Source: JAEUJM01 sp964635055 (lineage in GTDB: Bacteria > Actinomycetota > Acidimicrobiia > Acidimicrobiales > DATDAH01). From it: a stretch of 64,000 nt of DNA. The stretch covers positions 1-64,000 of the forward strand of contig CAZWMT010000006.1 in assembly GCA_964635055.1 (NCBI GenBank), read 5' to 3'. The notes beneath the pieces were generated by a model. That model was not told the origin of the DNA, did not search any database, and saw only the letters and a list, made by a program, of their open reading frames with translations. Shown here in pieces: positions 57,064 through 64,000 of the stretch (position 1 is the first letter of the stretch; every line of letters begins with the position of its first letter). Both the position numbers and the translations under genes were made by a program.

Positions 57064-57075
57064 CGGAGGAGCACC

Positions 57076-58515
57076 ATGGAAACCCGCGACGTTCTCTACA
57101 TCGGTGGCGAGTGGGTCGCTCCCGCCAGCACCAAGACCCTCACCGTGGTCAACCCGGCCACCCAGGAGGTCGTGGCGACGGTCCCCGAGGGCACCGAGGC
57201 CGACATGGACCGCGCCGTCGCCGCCGCCCGCGAGGCGTTCGACAACGGCCCGTGGCCGCAGACCTCGCCGAAGGAGCGGGCCGACGTGCTGCGGGCGCTC
57301 TCGCTCGGCATCCAGGGCCGGATGCAGGAGTTCGCCGACGTCATCACCAAGGAGAACGGCGCCCCCGCCACGTTCTCGCTGATGGGCCAGGTGCTGGCCG
57401 CCACCATGGTGCTCGACGGCTTCGCCGCGGCCACCGACGAGTTCGCGTTCACCGAGGAACGCCAGGGCATGATGGGCCAGGTCCTCGTCAACAAGGCGCC
57501 GGTCGGGGTGGCGGCGGGCATCATCCCGTGGAACGTGCCGCTCTTCATCGCCACCATGAAGCTCGGTGCGGCCCTTGCCTCGGGCTCGACCATGGTGCTC
57601 AAGCCCGCCCCCGAGACCCCGTTCGACAGCTACCTGCTGGCCGAGGTGCTCGAGTCGATCGACCTGCCCCCCGGCGTGGTGAACATCGTCGCCGCCGGCC
57701 GTGAGGCGGGCGAGCACCTGGTGCGCCACCCCGGCATCGACAAGGTCAGCTTCACCGGAAGCACCGCGGCCGGCCGCAAGGTGGGCGCCATCTGCGGCGA
57801 GCAGCTCAAGCGCTGCACCCTCGAGCTCGGTGGGAAGTCCGCCGCGGTGATCCTCGACGACGCCAACCTCGACGCGGCCGTCCCCGAGCTGATGCCGGCG
57901 ATGATGATGAACAACGGCCAGGCCTGCGTGGCCCAGACCCGCGTGCTGGCCCCCCGCAGCCGCTACGACGAGGTCGTCGAGGCACTGGCCGCCGCGGTCG
58001 GTGCCCAGAAGGTGGGCGACCCCGCCGATCCCGAGGTCGAGGTCGGCCCCCTCGTGGCCGAGCGCCAGCGCGAGCGCGTCGAGGGCTACCTCGAGGCCGG
58101 GCGCAAGGAAGGTGCCCGCGTGGTCACCGGCGGCGGGCGCCCGTCGGGCCTCGACGGTGGCTGGTTCGTCGAGCCGACGGTGTTCGCCGACGTCACCAAC
58201 ACCATGACCATCGCCCAGGAGGAGATCTTCGGCCCGGTCGTGTCGGTGATCGCCTACGACGACGAGGCCGACGCCGTCCGCATCGCCAACGAGTCCGAGT
58301 ACGGCCTCTCCGGCTCGGTGTGGACCGCGGACCGCGAGCGCGGCATCGCGGTGGCCAAGGGCGTCCGCACCGGCACCTACGGCGTCAACACCGGCGTGGT
58401 GATCGACCTGCACAGCCCCTTCGGCGGCTTCAAGGCGTCGGGTGTGGGTCGCGAGCTCGGCCCCGAGGGCATCGAGGAGTTCACCGAGATCCAGACCATC
58501 GTGCTCGGCGGCTGA
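57076..58515 (+). CDS. NAD(P)-dependent aldehyde dehydrogenase
   Basis: The 479-residue protein is a complete ALDH-superfamily member. It has VGVAAGIIPWNVPLF, the cofactor-binding FTGSTAAGRK, catalytic Glu in LELGGKSAAVIL, catalytic Cys in NNGQACVAQTR, and EEIFGPVVSVI, then PFGGFKASGVGREL at the end. It oxidises an aldehyde to the carboxylate, most probably within the catabolic cluster, where the adjacent FadD would activate the acid. The ATG follows GGAGGAG. The gene is followed by the nitronate monooxygenase-like gene after 53 bases. Confidence 0.93.
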   Translation: METRDVLYIGGEWVAPASTKTLTVVNPATQEVVATVPEGTEADMDRAVAAAREAFDNGPWPQTSPKERADVLRALSLGIQGRMQEFADVITKENGAPATFSLMGQVLAATMVLDGFAAATDEFAFTEERQGMMGQVLVNKAPVGVAAGIIPWNVPLFIATMKLGAALASGSTMVLKPAPETPFDSYLLAEVLESIDLPPGVVNIVAAGREAGEHLVRHPGIDKVSFTGSTAAGRKVGAICGEQLKRCTLELGGKSAAVILDDANLDAAVPELMPAMMMNNGQACVAQTRVLAPRSRYDEVVEALAAAVGAQKVGDPADPEVEVGPLVAERQRERVEGYLEAGRKEGARVVTGGGRPSGLDGGWFVEPTVFADVTNTMTIAQEEIFGPVVSVIAYDDEADAVRIANESEYGLSGSVWTADRERGIAVAKGVRTGTYGVNTGVVIDLHSPFGGFKASGVGRELGPEGIEEFTEIQTIVLGG

Positions 58516-58568
58516 GGCGTGTCTCCCGCTCTGCGGGGCGGCTCGGGCCCGCTCGTGGACGCCAGCCG

Positions 58569-59684
58569 ATGAGCACGCCCATCTGCCGGGACCTCGGGAT
58601 CGAGTTCCCGCTGTTCGCCTTCTCGCACTGCCGCGACGTCGTGGCCGAGGTGAGCAAGGCGGGGGGCTACGGCGTGCTGGGGGCGTTGGCCTTCGACGCC
58701 GCGCAGCTCGAGGTGGAGCTGAGCTGGATCGACGAGCACGTCGACGGCAAGCCCTACGGCGTCGACTTCGCGATGCCCGAGCGGTTCGTGGGCAAGGGTG
58801 AGCAGTTCGACCTGGACAACCTGTCCGAACTGATCCCCGAGGAGCACCGGGCCTTCGCCGAGAAGATCCTGGCCGACCACGGCGTCCCCCCGATGCCCGA
58901 GGGCATCGAGGGCAACATGAAGGCCGCCGGCCTGGGCGTCGAGGTCGAGGGCCCGGGTCAGGTCGAGATCGCCCTGCGCCACCCGGTGTCGATGCTGGTG
59001 AACGCGCTCGGGCCCCCGCCCGAGTACGCCGTCGAGGCCGCCCACGCCAAGGGCGTGCTGGTGGGTGCGCTGTGCGGCAGCACCCGTCACGCCGAGCGCA
59101 ACCTCGAACGTGGTGTCGACGTGCTCATCGCCCAGGGCACCGAGGCGGGCGGCCACTGCGGCGAGATCTCCACCATGGTGCTCGTGCCCGAGGTCGTCGA
59201 CTTCGTGGGCCCCGAGGTGCCGGTGCTGGCCGCTGGCGGCATCGGCCGCGGCCGTCAGATGGCCGCCGCCATCGCCTTGGGGGCCCAGGGCGCGTGGACC
59301 GGCTCGATCTGGCTCACCGTCACCGAGTCCGACACCCAGCCCTGGGTGGTCGAGAACCTGCTGGCCGCAGGCTTCGGCGACACCGTCCGCTCGCGGGCGA
59401 TGACCGGCAAGCCCGCCCGCCAACTGCGCACCGCCTGGACCGAGGCGTGGGACGGCCCCGAGTCGCCCGGGCCGCTGCCGATGCCGCTGCAGGGCATCCT
59501 CTACGCGCCGAGCGCCCACCGCTTCACCCGTGCGCAGAACCGCGAGCTGTCCGGGTCGCCGGTCGGCCAGATCATCGGCCGGGTCGACAAGGTGCAGCCC
59601 GCTCGCCAGGTGGTGTTCGACATCGTCGAGGAGTGGATCGAGGCCACGCAGGCCGGTGCCGCCGCGCTGGGCGAGCAGGCCTGA
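58569..59684 (+). CDS. Nitronate monooxygenase-family flavoprotein
   Basis: The 371-residue FMN enzyme has the TIM-barrel pattern of the nitronate monooxygenase/2-nitropropane dioxygenase family: HCRDVVAEVSKAGGYGVLG, GVDVLIAQGTEAGGHCGE, VLAAGGIGRGRQMAAAIALG, GAWTGSIWL. Many relatives in actinobacterial lipid clusters have no nitronate activity. ATG 58569 was taken as the family start. It is followed eight bases later by the deazaflavin-dependent oxidoreductase and is preceded by the aldehyde dehydrogenase. Confidence 0.88.
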   Translation: MSTPICRDLGIEFPLFAFSHCRDVVAEVSKAGGYGVLGALAFDAAQLEVELSWIDEHVDGKPYGVDFAMPERFVGKGEQFDLDNLSELIPEEHRAFAEKILADHGVPPMPEGIEGNMKAAGLGVEVEGPGQVEIALRHPVSMLVNALGPPPEYAVEAAHAKGVLVGALCGSTRHAERNLERGVDVLIAQGTEAGGHCGEISTMVLVPEVVDFVGPEVPVLAAGGIGRGRQMAAAIALGAQGAWTGSIWLTVTESDTQPWVVENLLAAGFGDTVRSRAMTGKPARQLRTAWTEAWDGPESPGPLPMPLQGILYAPSAHRFTRAQNRELSGSPVGQIIGRVDKVQPARQVVFDIVEEWIEATQAGAAALGEQA

Positions 59685-59692
59685 GGTCCGTC

Positions 59693-60199
59693 GTGGGGGA
59701 GCCGACGGGACCGACCGGCATCTTCGGGCGCACCATGTCCAAGGTGTCGGGCACCAAGGCGTTCGCCAAGATCGCCCCGAAGATCGTCACCAACGCCGAC
59801 CGGCTCGTGTACAAGCTGACCCGCGGCCGGCGGGTGCTCACCAGCACCGGCAGCGTCCTCCCGATGGTGATGCTCACGACCACAGGGGCGAAGACCGGCG
59901 AGCCCCGCCAGGCGCCGCTGGCCACCATCCCCGACGGCGACGTGCTGTACCTGGTGGGCAGCAACTTCGGCCGCGAGAAGCACCCGGCCTGGACCGGCAA
60001 CCTCATCAAGACGCCGCAGGCTGTGGTCACCTACGAGAAGGAGACCTTCCCGGTCACGGCCACGCTGCTGTCCGCCGACGAGAAGGCCGAGGTCTGGCCC
60101 AAGCTGTTGGCCCTCTGGCCCAACTACGACGGCTACCAGGAGCGCAGCGGCCGCGACATCCGCGTCTTCCGCCTCGAGCGCTCCGAGCCGTCGGCCTGA
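59693..60199 (+). CDS. F420-dependent (deazaflavin) nitroreductase-family oxidoreductase
   Basis: The 168-residue protein has the Ddn/FDOR-B-type split-barrel pattern (VLPMVMLTTTGAKTGEPRQAPL, LVGSNFGREKHPAWTGNL, and VWPKLLALWPNYDGYQERSGRDIRV), which binds coenzyme F420. Its natural substrate is uncertain; quinones or unsaturated lipids are known for relatives. GTG 59693 follows a GAGG site that overlaps the upstream stop region, leaving an eight-base gap to the nitronate monooxygenase-like gene. It signals an F420-producing organism. Confidence 0.87.
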   Translation: MGEPTGPTGIFGRTMSKVSGTKAFAKIAPKIVTNADRLVYKLTRGRRVLTSTGSVLPMVMLTTTGAKTGEPRQAPLATIPDGDVLYLVGSNFGREKHPAWTGNLIKTPQAVVTYEKETFPVTATLLSADEKAEVWPKLLALWPNYDGYQERSGRDIRVFRLERSEPSA

Positions 60200-60301
60200 G
60201 CCCCGGCCTCACTGCCGGCCGACGATCCGGGCGCTCGACCGGGCGATCCAGGACCAGAACCCATGGGGTAGCGTCGCCCGCGATCCCGAGGAGGGCGACC
60301 C

Positions 60302-61087
60302 GTGGCGAGTGATCGACTGCACCTGGAGCACGACGGGCCCGTCGCCGTCATCACCAACGACAACCCTGACAAGCACAACGCCTTCGACGACGACATGGAC
60401 GCGGCGCTGTTCGAGATCCTCGGCGAGTTGCGAGGGCTCGGGCCGTCGCTGCGGGCCGTCGTGTGGCGGGGAGAGGGCACGTCGTTCTCGTCGGGGCGCG
60501 ATGTCGCCTCGATCGGCACGATGAAGGTGGACATGCCCCACACCGAGCTGATGCGCCGCGGGCACCGCGGCATCCAGCAGCTGTGGGAGCTGGATGCGCC
60601 GGTGATCGTGGCCTGCAAGGGCTGGGTCATGGGCGGCTCGTTCCAACGGGCGCTGCTGTGCGACATCCGCATCGCCGCCGAGGGCACCCGCTTCCGGCTC
60701 CCCGAGCTCACCCACGGGGTGATCCCCGACACCGGGGGCGTGGCCGTCCTGCACCAGATGTGCGGGCCCGGCGTGGTGAGCGACCTGGTGCTGACCGGTC
60801 GGGTGATGCCGGTGGAGGAGGCGTTCCAGCACGGCGTGGTCAGCCGGGTCGTCGCCCCTGACGAACTGGACGACGTGTGCCTCGAGGCGGCCCATGCGGT
60901 GGCCAAGGCGCCGCTGCTGTCGGTGCGCCTGGCCCGGGACGTGATCCGTCACCTGACCGTGCCCGAGGTGAAGATGTCGATGGCCGACGAGGCCATCTAC
61001 CAGACCATGGTGAACCGCAGCGACGACTTCGCCGAGTTCCGGGCCGCCCACGCCGAGGAACGCGACCCGCTGTACAAGGGGGCGTGA
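60302..61087 (+). CDS. Enoyl-CoA hydratase/isomerase-family protein
   Basis: The 261-residue crotonase-fold protein has ITNDNPDKHNAFD, the oxyanion segment FSSGRDVAS and KGWVMGGSFQRALLCDIRIAA with the second oxyanion Gly. The position that is Glu in many hydratases is in LPELTHGVIPDTGG. It probably hydrates or isomerises an enoyl-CoA. GTG 60302 follows GAGGAGGG at about five bases, and TAGCGT (60269-60274) is a possible -10. The next gene, a dienoyl-CoA reductase-like SDR, is separated by a long hairpin. Confidence 0.88.
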   Translation: MASDRLHLEHDGPVAVITNDNPDKHNAFDDDMDAALFEILGELRGLGPSLRAVVWRGEGTSFSSGRDVASIGTMKVDMPHTELMRRGHRGIQQLWELDAPVIVACKGWVMGGSFQRALLCDIRIAAEGTRFRLPELTHGVIPDTGGVAVLHQMCGPGVVSDLVLTGRVMPVEEAFQHGVVSRVVAPDELDDVCLEAAHAVAKAPLLSVRLARDVIRHLTVPEVKMSMADEAIYQTMVNRSDDFAEFRAAHAEERDPLYKGA

Positions 61088-61112
61088 TGCCCGTCAGTGG
61101 GCAATCTCATCC

Positions 61113-61162
61113 GTTCTGGCTCCCGATTCGACCGCTATGGCGGTCGAATCGGGAGCCAGAAC
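61113..61162. terminator. Perfect 23-base-pair hairpin between two catabolic genes
   Basis: The left arm 61113-61135 and right arm 61140-61162 are exact reverse complements with a TATG loop. The arms begin GTTCTGGCTCCCGAT and are related to the hairpin at 51204-51253. It lies 25 bases after the enoyl-CoA hydratase stop. There is no T tract, so it may be a mobile palindromic repeat rather than a terminator. Confidence 0.6.
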
Positions 61163-61189
61163 GAGTCGTTGCGGGGGGAGGAGGCCGTC

Positions 61190-62065
61190 GTGGCTGAGCT
61201 GACCGGACTGCCGGCGCCGCCGCCGCCCGGCGCCACCGCGCTGGTGCCCGGCACCTACGACGGTGTGTGCGTGTTCGTCACCGGCGGCGGCACCGGGCTG
61301 GGCAAGGCCATCGCCGCCGAGTTCGCCCGGCTGGGCGCGTCGATCGTGGTGGCCAGCCGCAAGCCCGAGCACCTCGACGCCGCGGTCGAGGCCATCGAGG
61401 CCATCGGGGCGCCGGTGGTCACCGCCGCGTGCGACATCCGGGATGCCGACGCGGTGGCCGCCGCGTTCGACGCGGCCGCCGACGCGTTCGGGATGCCCCA
61501 GGTGCTGGTCAACAACGCCGCCGCCAACTTCCCGGTGCCGGCCGAGGACATGTCGCCCAACGCCTGGCGCACGGTCGTGGACATCACGCTGAACGGCACG
61601 TTCCTGTGCGCACGGGAGTTCGGGCGGCGCCACCTCGCCGCCGGCACCCCTGGCTCGATCATCAACATCGCCGCGTCCTACGCCTGGACCGGTGGGCCCG
61701 GCTTCGCCCACTCGGCCGCAGCCAAGGCCGGCGTGGTGAACCTGACCGAGACGTTGGCGGTCGAGTGGGGCCCCTACGGCATCCAGGTGAACGCGCTGGT
61801 GCCCGGGCTGTTCCCCCACGAGGACATGACCGCCGACATCACCGGCAGCCTCGACCGCACCCACGACAAGGACGCGTGCCAGCCGGCGCTGCGGGTCGGC
61901 CAGCGCCAGGAGCTCGGCTGGGCGGCCACCTTCCTGGCCTCGCCCTACGCCCGCTTCATCAGCGGCCACACCCTGGTGGTCGACGGTGCCAACTGGCAGC
62001 GCCGCACCCTCACCAACCCGCCGGTGGTGACGGTGCGCGACCAGATGGGCCTGGACCCGTTCTGA
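61190..62065 (+). CDS. SDR-family oxidoreductase, 2,4-dienoyl-CoA reductase-like
   Basis: The 291-residue short-chain dehydrogenase has the cofactor motif FVTGGGTGLGKA and NNAAANFPVPAEDMSPNAW. The catalytic region IAASYAWTGGPGFAHSAAAK has Tyr, Ser and Lys spaced as in mitochondrial-type 2,4-dienoyl-CoA reductase (Tyr, then Ser and Lys about 15 residues later), rather than the common YxxxK. It would reduce 2,4-dienoyl-CoA esters with NADPH. GTG 61190 follows GGGAGGAGG at about six bases; upstream frame through the hairpin was rejected. It is nearly adjacent (4 bases) to the convergent cholesterol oxidase stop. Confidence 0.88.
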   Translation: MAELTGLPAPPPPGATALVPGTYDGVCVFVTGGGTGLGKAIAAEFARLGASIVVASRKPEHLDAAVEAIEAIGAPVVTAACDIRDADAVAAAFDAAADAFGMPQVLVNNAAANFPVPAEDMSPNAWRTVVDITLNGTFLCAREFGRRHLAAGTPGSIINIAASYAWTGGPGFAHSAAAKAGVVNLTETLAVEWGPYGIQVNALVPGLFPHEDMTADITGSLDRTHDKDACQPALRVGQRQELGWAATFLASPYARFISGHTLVVDGANWQRRTLTNPPVVTVRDQMGLDPF

Positions 62066-62069
62066 ACGC

Positions 62070-63809
62070 TCAGGGCAGGAACTGGTCGATGAAGGTGTTC
62101 GAGAAGACCCGGTGGGGGTCGAGGCTGTTCAGCCGGGCCCGGGCCGAGTCCCAGTTCTCGCTGGACGGGTAGCCGGCCCGGAACGTGGCCGGGATGGTGG
62201 AGGTCAACGCGGTGGTGTCCTTGTAGGGCCCGGCCGAGGTGAACGCCCAGCCCTTCGACCACTCGGGGCGGAACTGGGCGTACGACCCCGTGTAGTTCGC
62301 GGTCATCCACTGCTCCATCTCTCGGTAGAAGTCCCACATGCCGGGCGTGCGGGGGATGCCGAGCACGTTGAGCCAGACCGCGGTGTCCCACTCGGGGTGG
62401 TCGGGCCGGGGACGCAGCGACGAGACGGTGGGGGGACCGGCCGACGCCACCTTCACGTCGGCGGGCTGATCGAGGCCGCAACACCGGATCTCGACGGGGC
62501 CGTTGATCGGGAACTTCCCCCGCGACTGGTAGTGGCTGAGCCGGGCCTTGTACCAGGTGGTGAACTCGTTGACGACCCGTTGGACGTTGGCCCTGCTGGT
62601 GATCACCGCGCCGCCGCCCTCGGTCATGCGCAGGGTGGTGGGCCGGATGTAGAGCAGGGTGTTCTTCGACCAGCCCCACAGGTCCCACGTGCCGGTGGCC
62701 ACGATCCCGGCGCGGACGATGTTGAGCTGCAGCCCGCCCCACGCCGGCGTGCCCGACGCGTCGCCGAGGGCCAGCCTCGAGAGGAAGTCGGAGGTGCCGA
62801 GATCGATGTTGTCGGAGAACGTGTAGTTGTAGGGCGAGCTGACGGTGCGGGCCAGCAGTGGCTTGTTCGGCGTGGGGGTCCACACCTTCAGCCATGGGTA
62901 GTCGGTGAAGGGGAACCAGATGGCCTCGACGCCGCCGGACTGGGCGACGTAGGAGGCGAACGTGCGCCCCGACGAGCCCGAGCGGGCGAACAGCTCGCTG
63001 GTGGGCACGTTGTACCAACTCTGGCAGCGGAGGCGGTAGTTGGCGCCGGCCTGCAGCGTGACCGAGGTGAGGAACGCCCGGCCCAGGTGGGTGAGCAGCG
63101 CGGTGGCCTCGGGGTCGGACCGCCGATAGGACTTCACCACGTAGCTCGCGCTGGGCCCGTCCCACACCACCGCGGTGAAGGCCGTGACCAGGTTGCTGAG
63201 CGAACCGTAGGTCGATCCGGAGGCCAGCCGGCCTGCGTTCGACGGGAGGGCGGCCCCGTGCGCGTTGACGGCCAGTGCGCCCGCGATGGTCAGCACACCC
63301 GGTGCGGGGACCGAGTGCCAGCCGAGGCCGTTGCTCTCCAGCGCCGCGAGGATGTTGTCCAGGGTGGCGCCGGCGCCGCAGGTGACGGTGGCGGGTGCGC
63401 CCTGGGCCACCGAGATCGAGTTGAGCCGCTGGGTGGTGTCGACCAGCACCACCTTGTCGACCGGCGCGCCGTTCACCAGCGTGAGCGGCGTCCAGCCGTG
63501 CATGGCGCCCCGAGGCCGGAGCTTCCACTGGTTGGCCCGGGCCCAGTTGGCCAGCGCCGCCACGTCGGCCGCAGTGGCGGGCGCGCAGGTCCACACCGCG
63601 TCGGCCCTGATCTCGCCGGACCAGTTCTGGTACGCCTGCTGGTACAGCGAGATGCCGGCGGGGAACGACGGCGGCGCCGCCAGCGTGCTCGCGGCGGTGG
63701 CCGCGGCGATGCGGTAGACGGGCGTCCAGGCACCCGCCACCAGCGCGCCGGTCGCGCCCGCAGCGCCGGCCAGGAAACGTCGGCGCGACAGGCCGCGATC
63801 TTCGGTCAT
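62070..63809 (-). CDS. Class II (VAO-type) cholesterol oxidase
   Basis: The 579-residue protein has a Tat signal (SRRRFLAGAAGATGALV) and an FAD-binding PCMH domain. The PRGAMHGW motif provides His104 for covalent FAD attachment, as in Brevibacterium sterolicum enzyme. The C-terminal cholesterol-oxidase substrate-binding domain follows. GPVEIRCCGLD contains the Glu-x-Arg pair used in catalysis. It oxidises and isomerises 3-beta-hydroxysterols to 4-en-3-ones with oxygen. ATG 63809 has a G-rich ribosome site. It faces the SDR gene and, with the P450, FadD and F420 enzyme, supports a sterol-lipid catabolic region. Confidence 0.9.
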   Translation of the reverse strand: MTEDRGLSRRRFLAGAAGATGALVAGAWTPVYRIAAATAASTLAAPPSFPAGISLYQQAYQNWSGEIRADAVWTCAPATAADVAALANWARANQWKLRPRGAMHGWTPLTLVNGAPVDKVVLVDTTQRLNSISVAQGAPATVTCGAGATLDNILAALESNGLGWHSVPAPGVLTIAGALAVNAHGAALPSNAGRLASGSTYGSLSNLVTAFTAVVWDGPSASYVVKSYRRSDPEATALLTHLGRAFLTSVTLQAGANYRLRCQSWYNVPTSELFARSGSSGRTFASYVAQSGGVEAIWFPFTDYPWLKVWTPTPNKPLLARTVSSPYNYTFSDNIDLGTSDFLSRLALGDASGTPAWGGLQLNIVRAGIVATGTWDLWGWSKNTLLYIRPTTLRMTEGGGAVITSRANVQRVVNEFTTWYKARLSHYQSRGKFPINGPVEIRCCGLDQPADVKVASAGPPTVSSLRPRPDHPEWDTAVWLNVLGIPRTPGMWDFYREMEQWMTANYTGSYAQFRPEWSKGWAFTSAGPYKDTTALTSTIPATFRAGYPSSENWDSARARLNSLDPHRVFSNTFIDQFLP

Positions 63810-63945
63810 GTGGTCCCCCCCGGGGTGCCCGCCGCCACCCGTGGTGGATGACGCCTGGAGTATTGCCAGCGCGGTGAACGGCGTCAACCACCCGCATGCT
63901 CTGCTCGAGGCGGGAGCGGTCCCGACCGTGGCGCACAACCTGACC

Positions 63946-63964
63946 GGGCGGGCGGGCGGGCGGG
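63946..63964 (+). repeat. GGGC tandem run
   Basis: Five GGG runs are separated by single C residues, potentially quadruplex-forming. It lies in the 190-base right-edge region upstream of cholesterol oxidase, which otherwise shows no clear gene. Confidence 0.6.
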
Positions 63965-63966
63965 AC

Positions 63967-64000
63967 TCACCGGTCACCGGAGACGATCCCGGCCACCCGA
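63967..64000 (-). CDS. Possible 3' end of a gene extending past the window
   Basis: On the minus strand a frame from the window edge reads RVAGIVSGDR before TGA at 63969-63967. The composition is protein-like, but ten codons are too few to identify. If real, the gene lies upstream of cholesterol oxidase on the same strand. Confidence 0.25.
   Translation of the reverse strand, partial: RVAGIVSGDR

Noticed and set aside
60302..61087. Feature of a phage or transposon at the 61113-61162 palindrome
   Set aside because: No transposase, target-site duplication or integrase lies nearby; reported only as a hairpin repeat.
63946..63964. G-quadruplex as a functional regulatory element
   Set aside because: The GGGC run could fold, but GC-rich genomes carry many such runs, and nothing ties it to a promoter or start.

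Overview
The window is very GC-rich throughout, with G or C at most third codon positions. GTG starts are frequent, genes are tightly packed, and no gap exceeds about 300 bases. Gene content points to a free-living, aerobic actinobacterium: an ECF sigma/anti-sigma pair, an F420-type (deazaflavin) oxidoreductase, a class II cholesterol oxidase, a DosR-like dormancy gene set, and several genes that look leaderless. I infer Actinomycetota, probably class Acidimicrobiia; nothing here fixes a genus.

Layout. 1-4860: a divergent sulfide/persulfide module. On the minus strand are a CsoR/CstR-type sensor, a sulfide:quinone oxidoreductase, a TusE/DsrC-like protein and a DsrE-like protein. On the plus strand are a persulfide dioxygenase-rhodanese fusion and a TauE exporter. 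Two matching operator-like sites serve the two arms. 4992-10240: a histone H1-like protein, then two paralogous radical SAM proteins flanking a methyltransferase. 10312-20317: two divergent arms resembling the mycobacterial dormancy set, with a universal stress protein, a site-2 protease with CBS domains and PEP synthase on one side, and a P-type ATPase, a beta-phosphoglucomutase-like HAD and a GH65 phosphorylase on the other. 20347-30159: an HrpB helicase, an ECF sigma/anti-sigma/M15 peptidase operon, a beta-propeller protein and a GH1 glucosidase. 30179-37314: hydrolases, a PQQ-type propeller lipoprotein, a two-component system and a divergent P450. 37482-46142: carotenoid oxygenase, metallo-beta-lactamase, amidase, lipase, phytanoyl-CoA dioxygenase-like protein and two membrane proteins.

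46188-50434: histidine genes hisE, tRNA-His, hisS, hisZ, hisG. The synthetase, HisZ and HisG carry sequence features I associate with alphaproteobacteria. The tRNA lacks an encoded G-1 and has discriminator A73, as in the altered histidylation system of that group. I consider this the most interesting part of the window.

50461-53849: a small membrane protein, a second universal stress protein, a DJ-1/PfpI protein and a secreted repeat protein. 54017-63809: a lipid/steroid catabolic region with an Old Yellow Enzyme, acyl-CoA synthetase, aldehyde dehydrogenase, nitronate monooxygenase-like enzyme, F420-type oxidoreductase, enoyl-CoA hydratase, 2,4-dienoyl-CoA reductase-like SDR and cholesterol oxidase. 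The FadD/ALDH divergent promoter contains a perfect match to the KstR operator pattern.

No CRISPR array, rRNA gene, transposase or phage gene was seen. All family assignments rest on motifs and remembered family sequences; no database search was run.
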